Below the pieces are notes generated by a model, which saw only the letters and a program-made list of their open reading frames with translations, did not search any database and was not told the DNA's origin. From a bacterium (lineage in GTDB: Bacteria > Patescibacteriota > Patescibacteriia > Magasanikbacterales > GWA2-37-8): a stretch of 6,815 bases of DNA. The stretch is from positions 4,734-11,548 of the forward strand of contig JAJYIJ010000021.1 in assembly GCA_021790135.1 (NCBI GenBank), written 5' to 3'. Positions 1-5,970 of this stretch are shown here, piece after piece (the stretch's first letter is position 1; the number at the start of each line of letters is the position of its first letter). A program made the translations under genes and the position numbers.

Positions 1-297
1 TTTCTTTTTTTGGATGTCACGCTCAATAGCGTGCAGAAGACGGCGAAAACGATCTTGGGTGAACGGCCGTTTCGTAAGGGAACGACGAATTCCATTTTCA
101 ATTTTATCACGCATGTAACTTTCACGTTGGCCGGTTCTTTTTACAACGATGATATCAAGCAACTCAATTTCTTCAACAGTAGAAAAACGATAATGACATT
201 TTTCACATTCTCGACGACGACGGATCGACATGTCGTCCTCAAGGGAACGGGTATCAATGACGCTCGTTTCGCGATGATTACAAACCGGACAACGCAT
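1..297 (-). CDS. nrdR: Transcriptional repressor NrdR, partial (3' end beyond the window)
   Basis: NrdR represses ribonucleotide reductase operons by sensing ATP/dATP through an ATP-cone domain and binding DNA with an N-terminal zinc ribbon. Translating the minus strand from ATG at 297 gives 99 residues beginning MRCPVCNHRETSVIDTR. The zinc-ribbon cysteines are C3, C6, C31 and C34, with the characteristic SIRRRRECEKC stretch at 24-34 followed by YRFSTVEEIE. The ATP-cone starts around residue 46 (VVKRTGQRE) and contains the family-typical KRPF near residues 77-80. Full-length members are about 150 residues, so roughly the last third is off the left edge. The gene starts 15 nt after the ftsZ stop and probably shares its transcript. 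There is no Shine-Dalgarno sequence; the start context is TGTATG. Identification is firm from the motif set and spacing. Confidence 0.95.
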   Translation of the reverse strand, partial: MRCPVCNHRETSVIDTRSLEDDMSIRRRRECEKCHYRFSTVEEIELLDIIVVKRTGQRESYMRDKIENGIRRSLTKRPFTQDRFRRLLHAIERDIQKKK

Positions 298-312
298 ACA
301 ACATTTTTCGAA

Positions 313-1530
313 TTACATCCCCATTTTTCTTCGAATAAAAGCGGGAATTTCTAAATCTTCATCACTGGCACTATTCTTCCCCATTTTATCGGCAGATGGC
401 GACGCCAACGGTGCTGGAGGCACTGCTGTTTTTTGCGTAAAGTGCTTAAATTTCTTTTCCTCTTCCTCTTCTTCCTTTTGCGCTTTGCGTAAAAAATTAC
501 TGGGCGCGTATTTGGCGGCGGAAAAGAACGACGAAGTAGCATTCGAGGCCTCTTCATCTTTTAAAATACTCGGACGGCGATCATCAAAACCTGTTGCCAC
601 AACATTAATACGCATATTGCCAGTCATGGTATCGTCGATAATGGCGCCAAAAATAATTTTCGCATCAGCGGCAGCCGAACCGGTGATAATTTTTGCCGCC
701 TCGCTTACTTCCGACATGGTCAAGTCCGGACCGCCGGTAATGGTGAAAAGTATGCCATGGGCGCCGTCAATGGATAATTCCAAAAGCGGGCTGGAAATAG
801 CCGACTTGGCGGCTTCAACGGCACGGTTTTCTCCCGAACCAGAACCGATTCCCATTAAAGCCGAACCCGTATCCTTCATGATGGTCTTCACATCCGCAAA
901 ATCGACATTAATCAGACCAGGAATAGTAATAAGTTCGGAAATTCCTTGGACACCTTGACGCAAAACGTCATCAACAATTTTAAAGGCATCAAGCAAGGTG
1001 GTTTTTTTATCAATAATTTGCAGAATACGATCATTGGGGATCGTAATGATCGTATCAACATTCTTGACCAAATCGTCCCAGGCTTGATCAGCAATATGTC
1101 CGCGTTGTGGCCCCTCAAATGAAAAGGGTTTTGTGACTACCGCTACAGTCAAGGCTCCCAGCTCCTTGGCCACTTCAGCAACAATCGGAGCCGCGCCTGA
1201 ACCAGTTCCTCCACCAAGACCACACGTAATAAACACCATGTCAGTATCCTTGAGCGCATCGCGAATTTCGTTGTGCGATTCTTCCGCCGCCTTTTTCCCG
1301 ACTTCCCTGTCCATACCCGCACCAAGCCCTTTGGTGACGCTCTTACCGATATGGATCTTATGCGGCGCACTATTATAATGCAACGCTTGGACATCGGTGT
1401 TCAGCGCGATGAAATCAACACCACGAATCTTACTGGCCATCATGCGATTAATAGCAGCACCGCCGGAACCGCCGACGCCGACTACTTTAATTTTGGCGAA
1501 TGCCTCCATCTCCGGTTTTACTTGTGGCAT
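313..1530 (-). CDS. ftsZ: Cell division protein FtsZ
   Basis: FtsZ is the tubulin-like GTPase that polymerises into the cytokinetic Z-ring in the cytoplasm. The 405-residue product has the nucleotide-binding T1 loop GVGGSGGAAINRM (18-30), NTDVQAL (44-50), the tubulin signature GGGTGSG (106-112), PFSFEGPQR (135-143) and the catalytic T7 loop NVDFADV (208-214; D210, D213). A GTPase/C-terminal core to about residue 320 is followed by a charged linker with a six-Glu run and a Pro/Ala/Ser stretch. It ends in the conserved C-terminal peptide DLEIPAFIRR (392-401), which in this family binds FtsA and other partners. ATG 1530 is chosen because an in-frame TAA lies four codons upstream; M8 is an alternative. 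No Shine-Dalgarno is visible (context TATCCTATG). The T1 loop has Ala where most FtsZ have Asn. Candidate promoters lie at 1626-1654 and 1695-1724, and nrdR follows 15 nt downstream. Confidence 0.98.
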   Translation of the reverse strand: MPQVKPEMEAFAKIKVVGVGGSGGAAINRMMASKIRGVDFIALNTDVQALHYNSAPHKIHIGKSVTKGLGAGMDREVGKKAAEESHNEIRDALKDTDMVFITCGLGGGTGSGAAPIVAEVAKELGALTVAVVTKPFSFEGPQRGHIADQAWDDLVKNVDTIITIPNDRILQIIDKKTTLLDAFKIVDDVLRQGVQGISELITIPGLINVDFADVKTIMKDTGSALMGIGSGSGENRAVEAAKSAISSPLLELSIDGAHGILFTITGGPDLTMSEVSEAAKIITGSAAADAKIIFGAIIDDTMTGNMRINVVATGFDDRRPSILKDEEASNATSSFFSAAKYAPSNFLRKAQKEEEEEEKKFKHFTQKTAVPPAPLASPSADKMGKNSASDEDLEIPAFIRRKMGM

Positions 1531-1625
1531 AGGATAGAATTAGGTTGCCCGTCCGACGTAACAAGTCCGGTCGTTCGAGCGTGTTGGTAAGTAGAAATAA
1601 GATTTTAATAACGTTCACTAACTGA

Positions 1626-1654
1626 AATATACTTTGAACAATTTTTGTATTCAA
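1626..1654 (-). promoter_or_regulatory. Candidate proximal ftsZ promoter (P2)
   Basis: On the minus strand there is a -35-like TTGAAT (1654-1649), a 17-nt spacer and a -10-like TATATT (1631-1626). They match the sigma-70 consensus at 4/6 and 5/6 positions. The predicted start near 1619 would leave a leader of about 90 nt before the ftsZ ATG. It lies just downstream of the predicted ftsA terminator, which fits independent expression of ftsZ. It is a consensus match only. Confidence 0.5.
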
Positions 1655-1660
1655 CCCCTA

Positions 1661-1690
1661 GTAATAAAATAAGCGAAGACGAATCTTCGC
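1661..1690 (-). terminator. Probable intrinsic terminator downstream of ftsA
   Basis: On the minus strand a perfect 7-bp stem GCGAAGA/TCTTCGC (1690-1684 and 1679-1673) closes a TTCG tetraloop. It is followed by the U-rich tail TTATTTTATTAC (1672-1661). This is the form of a Rho-independent terminator and would end the transcript carrying ftsA. The stem is short with four G-C pairs, so termination may be partial. It also lies at the predicted start of a transcript from the upstream candidate promoter at 1695-1724 and could act there as a 5' stem-loop. Confidence 0.6.
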
Positions 1691-1694
1691 ATCT

Positions 1695-1724
1695 AGTGTA
1701 TCGTTTTTAAGGTTCTACTGTCAA
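1695..1724 (-). promoter_or_regulatory. Candidate distal ftsZ promoter (P1)
   Basis: On the minus strand there is a perfect -35 TTGACA (1724-1719), an 18-nt spacer and a -10-like TACACT (1700-1695, 4/6). The expected start around 1689-1688 falls inside the hairpin at 1673-1690. Transcripts would carry a leader of about 160 nt ahead of ftsZ, starting with that hairpin. The weak -10 suggests a low-level or activator-dependent promoter, if real. Confidence 0.4.
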
Positions 1725-1739
1725 GAAAGGCGTTAGAGC

Positions 1740-1759
1740 GATGTGGACAATTCCACATC
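1740..1759. repeat. Perfect inverted repeat overlapping the ftsA stop codon
   Basis: GATGTGGA (1740-1747) and TCCACATC (1752-1759) are perfect 8-bp inverted arms around a 4-nt loop. The left arm as transcribed on the minus strand includes the last two bases of the ftsA TGA stop. No U-tract follows directly, so it is not a standard terminator. It could be an mRNA 3'-end stem or, since it lies about 50-70 bp upstream of the predicted P1 start, a dimeric regulator site. Confidence 0.6.
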
Positions 1760-3032
1760 ACGGGATTAAAGTTTTAATCCACTTTTTTATCTGACCACTG
1801 GCTAGATTCATTTTATGCATCGTCCCTCCACGTTCCCGGCCGCTACTAACGTGATTTCGGCCCTGCATGTTGCTTCCCCACTTTACCAACCCAACCGCCG
1901 TTGAAAAACTGAGGTCGTTAACTTTATCAGTAACGCTCATCACATTCAGAGGATAGCCAAGCACAACCGGAAGACGAAGCTGCCGTTTTGCCATTTCGAT
2001 CAAACCAGGCAACTTTGCCCCCCCACCGGTCAGAACGACACCAGAGGGCAGCAGACCGCTGCGTTTTATCTTTTGTAATTCTTGATCAATTTTTTGTAAA
2101 ATTTCTTCTACTCTGGCGCTGATGATTTCGCTGATATATTGTTTCTTAACCATTTCGTGCTCCGGAGCCCCTACATCAAACAGATCAATCTCTTCTCGTT
2201 TTGATATTTCAGCCGTTGAACAATCTCCGTGTTCAATCTTGACCGCTTCGGCGATATCGATAGTCGTACGCAATCCGATGGCGATATCATTCGTGATGTG
2301 TTCCGAGCCAATCGGCAAAATTGCCGTATGGATAATGTCGCCTTCTTCAAAAACAGCGAGGCTCGTGGTCGAAACGCCAATATTGACGACGGCAACCCCC
2401 ACCTCTTGCTGGCGCGGCGTCAATACAGCCTCAGCAGTAGCCAAAACTGAAAGCACTAAATCTTCAATATTTAACCCGGTGCGATAGACTGCCTTGGTCA
2501 AATTTTTAATCTGTGATGATGATCCTAAGATAATTTGCGCGTCTACTTCAAGCCGGATACCGGTCATGCCAACCGGATCTTTTATTTTACCCTGGCCATC
2601 AATACTGAAACTTTTGGGCAAAACATGCAATACTTCATAATTGAGCGGGGTGGCGATAGCGCGCGACGCCTCAATCGACCGAGCGACATCTTCTTCACTA
2701 ATTTCGTTATCTGCTTTCGAGACAGCAACAACCCCCTTGGTATTCTGAGATATAATATGAAGTCCGGAAATTCCGACCCAAGCACTATTTAACGGAACTC
2801 CCACCATTCGCTCGGCATTTTCTAAACAGACGGAAATAGACGAAACGACGTCTTCGATGCTGCTAATTATCCCTTTGTGGACGCCAACTGACGGCGCTTC
2901 GGCTGCTCCTAGAATCTGTAGCTCTATTTCTCGGTCGGATTCTTCGTGAGCAACCAACTGCCCGACGGCCAACCGAATAGCCGACGTCCCGATGTCAAGG
3001 CCTGCAATTAGATTGTGCTGCTCTCTTTTCAT
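1758..3032 (-). CDS. ftsA: Cell division protein FtsA
   Basis: FtsA is the actin-like ATPase that tethers FtsZ filaments to the inner face of the membrane and recruits later division proteins. The 424-residue product has the phosphate-1 motif GLDIGTSAIRLAVG (11-24). An SHS2/1C-type region follows (about 85-165; KGVVAVSKADNEISEEDV, PVGMTGIRLEVDA). The phosphate-2 region is VVNIGVSTTSLAVF (215-228) and the adenosine motif is LTGGGAKLPG (334-343). The tail QIKKWIKTLIP (414-424) has the alternating basic/hydrophobic pattern of the FtsA membrane-targeting amphipathic helix. Phosphate-2 is unusual: Asn217 replaces the customary Asp and the glycines are partly lost. The ATG at 3032 is preceded by AGGAG 12 nt upstream, the only clear Shine-Dalgarno here. 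It follows dgkA by 32 nt and stops with TGA inside a palindrome. Identification is firm; only nucleotide hydrolysis is in doubt. Confidence 0.97.
   Translation of the reverse strand: MKREQHNLIAGLDIGTSAIRLAVGQLVAHEESDREIELQILGAAEAPSVGVHKGIISSIEDVVSSISVCLENAERMVGVPLNSAWVGISGLHIISQNTKGVVAVSKADNEISEEDVARSIEASRAIATPLNYEVLHVLPKSFSIDGQGKIKDPVGMTGIRLEVDAQIILGSSSQIKNLTKAVYRTGLNIEDLVLSVLATAEAVLTPRQQEVGVAVVNIGVSTTSLAVFEEGDIIHTAILPIGSEHITNDIAIGLRTTIDIAEAVKIEHGDCSTAEISKREEIDLFDVGAPEHEMVKKQYISEIISARVEEILQKIDQELQKIKRSGLLPSGVVLTGGGAKLPGLIEMAKRQLRLPVVLGYPLNVMSVTDKVNDLSFSTAVGLVKWGSNMQGRNHVSSGRERGGTMHKMNLASGQIKKWIKTLIP
1763..1780. repeat. Perfect inverted repeat in the last ftsA codons
   Basis: GGATTAAA (1763-1770) and TTTAATCC (1773-1780) are perfect 8-bp inverted arms with a 2-nt centre. 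The repeat lies within the ftsA codons for the C-terminal helix (IKTLI). It is separated by only 3 nt from the inverted repeat at 1740-1759, so the two form back-to-back palindromes. With a 2-nt centre the RNA hairpin would open a few inner A-U pairs. Confidence 0.55.
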
Positions 3033-3044
3033 AGATGCTTTTTT

Positions 3045-3049
3045 CTCCT
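3045..3049 (-). promoter_or_regulatory. Shine-Dalgarno sequence of ftsA
   Basis: AGGAG on the minus strand lies 12 nt before the ftsA ATG. The spacing is longer than the usual 5-9 nt. It is the only recognisable ribosome-binding site among the eight genes and supports ATG 3032 as the start. Confidence 0.5.
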
Positions 3050-3056
3050 GCTCTTA

Positions 3057-3085
3057 AGTATACACTATTTTAAGAAACTTACCAA
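3057..3085 (-). promoter_or_regulatory. Candidate internal promoter before ftsA
   Basis: On the minus strand there is a -35-like TTGGTA (3085-3080, 4/6), a 17-nt spacer and a -10-like TATACT (3062-3057, 5/6). Most of it overlaps the last codons of dgkA. Transcription would begin near 3050, leaving an 18-nt leader that starts at the ftsA Shine-Dalgarno. It would allow ftsA to be expressed apart from the upstream genes. It is a consensus match only. Confidence 0.38.
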
Positions 3086-3433
3086 GTAAGGCCAGCAAAT
3101 AAGTATGCCCACCGTCAAAGCGCCAAGGGAGGTGACCAAAACTGCCGCGGCCATAATGTCCTTAATCATCCGGATGTAGGGGCTGAGCCGAGGTTTGAGC
3201 ATATCCGATAAACGCTCCATGGCGCTATTCAGCAGTTCCATGCTCAGCACCATTACCATAAGCAGAATGAGGACAATTCTTTCCCAGTTATGCAGCGGCA
3301 ATACAATTAAAAGCACCACCACAACAGCGGCCGCAAAAACTTGCAAACGAAAATTTTGTTCACTCTTAAAAACATCTCGGAGCCCCCGACCGGCATCACA
3401 AAAACTTTTATACAAACGCTTTCTTGAAAACAT
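3065..3433 (-). CDS. dgkA: Diacylglycerol kinase / undecaprenol kinase, DgkA family
   Basis: This small integral membrane kinase phosphorylates diacylglycerol or, in Gram-positive-type members, undecaprenol. It feeds the lipid carrier used for peptidoglycan and other envelope polymers. The 122-residue product has the family layout: an N-terminal amphipathic part with the conserved SEQNFRLQ (24-31) and three membrane helices (about 33-47, 51-68 and 96-116). Active-site residues lie in MELLNSAMERLSD (65-77; E66, N69, E73) and in KDIMAAAV (91-98). These correspond to E69, N72, E76 and K94-D95 of the E. coli enzyme. Length is normal. It starts 24 nt after ybeY, a neighbour it also has in many Firmicutes, and precedes ftsA by 32 nt. 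No Shine-Dalgarno precedes the ATG (context TTTATG). Substrate preference cannot be read from the sequence. Confidence 0.92.
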   Translation of the reverse strand: MFSRKRLYKSFCDAGRGLRDVFKSEQNFRLQVFAAAVVVVLLIVLPLHNWERIVLILLMVMVLSMELLNSAMERLSDMLKPRLSPYIRMIKDIMAAAVLVTSLGALTVGILICWPYLVSFLK

Positions 3434-3457
3434 AAAGACTGGGCTGTGAGCTTGTGG

Positions 3458-3910
3458 TTATCTTTTTTTACTTAAATATTCAATACCACGAGCAACAATC
3501 TTTTCTTGCAATGCAAACATTTTTTTTGCCTGGGCGGAACCTTCGTGATCATAGCCAATACTATGTAACAATCCATGAATAAGCATACGGATAAATTCTT
3601 CCGAATAGCTTTCGCCAAACTGCTTCGCCTGACGGGCAATCTGTCGATCCCCCAGATAAATCTGCGCCAGCAAACTGTTACCCCCCTTTTTTTCTTCTGT
3701 CCAGGCAAATGACAACACATCCGTTACGCGGTCTTTACCACGATATTGTCGATTCAACGCCTGTATGCGTCGATCGCCGACAGCAGCGATTTCAACTATA
3801 CCTTTAATTTTCTTTTCATATCTAGAAGCTATTCTGACAATTACCGCTATTTCTACCGCAGTAAAAGGACAGCGGGAAGCCCCCTCCTTATGAAACAAGG
3901 TGCTAACCAT
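3458..3910 (-). CDS. ybeY: Endoribonuclease YbeY, 16S rRNA maturation factor
   Basis: YbeY is a zinc-dependent single-strand endoribonuclease needed for 16S rRNA 3'-end maturation and 70S quality control. The 150-residue product carries LNRQYRGKDRVTDVLSF (52-68), with the conserved Arg57 and TDVLSF, then LAQIYLGDRQIA (81-92). The signature HGLLHSIGYDHEG (112-124) holds the three metal ligands H112, H116 and H122. Length is normal for the family. The ATG at 3910 starts 4 nt after the stop of the upstream TSP3 protein, suggesting translational coupling. No Shine-Dalgarno is seen (TGTATG). An A7G6 run at codons 73-77 contains an in-phase A AAA AAG heptamer. A -1 slip there would reach a stop two codons later and remove the metal site. 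The following dgkA makes the common ybeY-dgkA pair. Confidence 0.95.
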   Translation of the reverse strand: MVSTLFHKEGASRCPFTAVEIAVIVRIASRYEKKIKGIVEIAAVGDRRIQALNRQYRGKDRVTDVLSFAWTEEKKGGNSLLAQIYLGDRQIARQAKQFGESYSEEFIRMLIHGLLHSIGYDHEGSAQAKKMFALQEKIVARGIEYLSKKR

Positions 3911-3914
3911 ACAT

Positions 3915-5147
3915 CTAACTGTTGCTTGTAGTGGTATTCACTGGGAAAAGCGGGCCCAAGGAGGGAGAAGTAGTCGAAGATATGGTAGAGCTCGCTGTAC
4001 TGGAAGCAACAACAGCCACACTGCTGGTGGCAGTAGTTCCGAGTGAAGGCACACTTGCGGACGAACCAAAGGGCTGGAAACTGTGTGCCATCATTTTAAT
4101 TACTTCGCGATAGTTAATGGCCGCTGCTGCCGCATCAGCCGGATGATACAAAATGACATAACGATATCGTTGATCGGCAAAATAATAAACGAGATAGTCG
4201 CTTCGACGCAGGCCTTGATAATGAAATACTGTGCTGAATGGGACCAGGTCACTTATCTTTTGATCCGGCGCCCAAACTGAAAACCAATCGGAAAAACTTT
4301 GCGCGGGGTCGAGGTCAAAAACCCGAACTTCGACTTGTTCGCCATTTTCGGCGCTGAATGTGACATCGCGATTCGAATTATCACTGGCCGCAATTGACCA
4401 AGAGCTTGGATAATATAGTTTATAATTAAAAACAGGATTGGTGTATTGCTCGACGAGACCGGAATCGATCAATCGAGCATTGGGGTCCTTGCTGGTCGGG
4501 TCATATAACCAGTAGACATTTGAACTGTCGGAATAACCATTGCCCGCCGTGTAGGCATTTTTTGGATCGGTTTTAAAAAGTTGTTCCTCAGCGTCCGTCA
4601 AACCATCTTGATCGGAATCCACGGTGTTACCTAATAACGACGAAGGAAATACAAGCGAAGTTGTAGCGGCGGACGAAATCGTAGAGGCAACTTCGTTTGC
4701 TGATGGCGTTGAGGTCGACACGACTACCGGCGCTAAGGGGGTGGAGGGAGTCGCCGCCGGTGGCGTGACGGAAGCCACCGGTTGGGCAGCTGGCGTACTT
4801 GGCGCAGGCGAAGAAACACTGGTTGCCTGATGCCAATAATACCAACTGGCCCCAATGATAAAAACGAGAAACAAAGCGCTCCCACTTATTATTAAAAATT
4901 TACGGTTTGACAGCAAGGTGACAGGGTGGAACTTTTGACCGCTGCCGGCCGCAGTCGCCTTATCAAAGGCTTTTTTCTCGGCTTTTGATAAGACAGCGCC
5001 CTTTTCTCCGGCTGGTTTCGTTTTTAATGGTGGGCTGCTTTTAAATTGGATGCTCGGATTAGTTTCACCATAAAATTCTGCCGGTATGGCGCTCATGGGC
5101 ACTTCCGGAAAGGACGGCAAATTCAATTTCTTTTTTTTGCCAAACAT
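3915..5147 (-). CDS. Membrane-anchored protein with one TSP3 repeat and a PsbP-like domain
   Basis: Function unknown. The 410-residue product has a basic N-terminus (MFGKKKK) and a cytoplasmic-type segment to about residue 83. A single transmembrane helix (about 84-104) is followed by a Pro/Ser/Thr/Ala-rich linker (109-165). One good TSP3 calcium-binding motif, DSDQDGLTDAEE (177-188), follows, then a decayed second copy (TAGNGYSDSSN, 200-210) that has lost its aspartates. Next comes a globular region of about 120 residues (238-358) beginning NYKLYYPSSWS, a pattern common in secreted PsbP-like domains. The last 48 residues are Ser/Thr/Val-rich and low in complexity. Topology is probably N-in/C-out (NRK before the helix). 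It starts 14 nt after the preceding TSP3 gene and ends 4 nt before ybeY, so it belongs to the operon. The start context is CCTATG without Shine-Dalgarno. Confidence 0.85.
   Translation of the reverse strand: MFGKKKKLNLPSFPEVPMSAIPAEFYGETNPSIQFKSSPPLKTKPAGEKGAVLSKAEKKAFDKATAAGSGQKFHPVTLLSNRKFLIISGSALFLVFIIGASWYYWHQATSVSSPAPSTPAAQPVASVTPPAATPSTPLAPVVVSTSTPSANEVASTISSAATTSLVFPSSLLGNTVDSDQDGLTDAEEQLFKTDPKNAYTAGNGYSDSSNVYWLYDPTSKDPNARLIDSGLVEQYTNPVFNYKLYYPSSWSIAASDNSNRDVTFSAENGEQVEVRVFDLDPAQSFSDWFSVWAPDQKISDLVPFSTVFHYQGLRRSDYLVYYFADQRYRYVILYHPADAAAAAINYREVIKMMAHSFQPFGSSASVPSLGTTATSSVAVVASSTASSTISSTTSPSLGPLFPVNTTTSNS
4524..4619 (-). repeat. TSP3 region: one intact and one degenerate repeat
   Basis: This covers residues 177-208 of the 410-residue protein. 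The first unit (DSDQDGLTDAEE) keeps the acidic ligand pattern of TSP3 loops. After the TDP spacer, the second keeps only GNGYSD of the usual DTDGDGYSD, suggesting loss of one calcium site. Confidence 0.6.
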
Positions 5148-5161
5148 AGGTCGCCATTATT

Positions 5162-5959
5162 TTATTTCAATGATGAGGTAGCGCTCGTCGTTAACTTACC
5201 CGGACCATTTGGATCAAAGCCATTTTGCACCTCTTCTCCATCTGTCCAGCCATCTCCATCGCTATCAGGATTGAGCGGATCGGTATGATAAACCATTACT
5301 TCGTCATAATCATTAATGCCATCACCGTCAGTATCGGGATTATTGGGATCAGTGCCTAGCATTTTTTCTTGATTATCATTTAAACCGTCACGATCACTGT
5401 CGATCGGCTGACCAAATAAAATGGCGTTATTGGCAATATTCGATACGACAGTTGAAGTTGGAGATTGGGTCGTGCTGCTGACGATGACGGTCGGAACCGT
5501 TGGTCCGACAGCAGGAGCCGATGCTGTTGGCGCGGTGGGCGCACTCGTCGCGGTATTTTGGGAGACAACGCCTGTGCCACCAGCACTCGTTCGATAACGC
5601 GTGTAGATGAGCCAGCCTCCATAACCGCAGACAGCCAGGATCGCGAGAAGGATAAGGATTAAAATAATTTTTCCTAAAATAGGAGGCTTGGGCGTTGCCA
5701 AGGGCATTGGAGTCGGTGGTGAAACGGGTTCGGCGGGTGTTGAGGGTACAGAAACAGCTGAAACAGCAGGGGGGGGCGTAGGGGTAGCTAACGGAGTGTC
5801 CGCCGCTTTCTTCTTAAGTAAACCTGATTCAAGAGCATTGGGAATTTTCTGAACTGGAGTCGCTGGCGGAGTGGCATCAACCGAAGCAAACATATCTTCC
5901 GGTTCGGTAGGAAGATTAGCTGGAGGTGTGGCAGGATTTTGTGCTGGCTCGTCAAACAT
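5162..5959 (-). CDS. Membrane-anchored TSP3-repeat protein with long proline-rich cytoplasmic segment
   Basis: Function unknown. The 265-residue product has a Pro/Ala/Thr-rich N-terminal segment of about 94 residues, including an acidic patch EPEDMFASVD. A strong transmembrane helix (about 95-119, ILGKIILILILLAILAV at its core) is followed by a Ser/Thr/Ala/Pro-rich linker (125-172). Three consecutive TSP3-type calcium-binding units come next: DSDRDGLNDNQE (187-198), DTDGDGINDYDE (209-220) and DSDGDGWTDGEE (232-243), separated by TDPNNP/TDPLNP spacers. A short tail ends the protein, so the repeat array is its only recognisable extracytoplasmic module. A C8 run on the coding strand (codons for PPP near residue 63) could slip. 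It starts 11 nt after the preceding TSP3 gene with a CCTATG context and no Shine-Dalgarno. It is probably a paralogue of its neighbours. Confidence 0.85.
   Translation of the reverse strand: MFDEPAQNPATPPANLPTEPEDMFASVDATPPATPVQKIPNALESGLLKKKAADTPLATPTPPPAVSAVSVPSTPAEPVSPPTPMPLATPKPPILGKIILILILLAILAVCGYGGWLIYTRYRTSAGGTGVVSQNTATSAPTAPTASAPAVGPTVPTVIVSSTTQSPTSTVVSNIANNAILFGQPIDSDRDGLNDNQEKMLGTDPNNPDTDGDGINDYDEVMVYHTDPLNPDSDGDGWTDGEEVQNGFDPNGPGKLTTSATSSLK
5210..5401 (-). repeat. TSP3 repeat array, three units
   Basis: This encodes residues 187-250 of the 265-residue protein. Three acidic loops of the form DxDxDGxxDxxE are spaced 22-23 residues apart and joined by TDPxNP. All the characteristic Asp/Glu ligand positions are kept, so calcium binding is likely by family knowledge. 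Confidence 0.8.
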
Positions 5960-5970
5960 AGGTAAAATGG

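Noticed and set aside
10..354. 114-codon plus-strand open frame at the left edge
   Set aside because: It is antisense to nrdR and the end of ftsZ. The minus strand gives a clear NrdR zinc ribbon and ATP-cone, and the plus-strand product shows no recognisable domain.
1710..1760. Read-through of the ftsA TGA as glycine (code 25 of Gracilibacteria/SR1)
   Set aside because: No gene in the window has an internal TGA, other genes stop at TAA or TAG, and the FtsA amphipathic helix ends naturally at this TGA.
485..2487. Several plus-strand open frames of 73-157 codons opposite ftsZ and ftsA
   Set aside because: They mirror strongly conserved FtsZ and FtsA codons, overlap one another and have no family-like motifs; they are antisense shadows.
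5769..5776. Eight-G run (C8 on the coding strand) as a phase-variation tract
   Set aside because: It encodes part of a Pro-rich segment where such runs arise easily; without read-level or strain variation there is no support.
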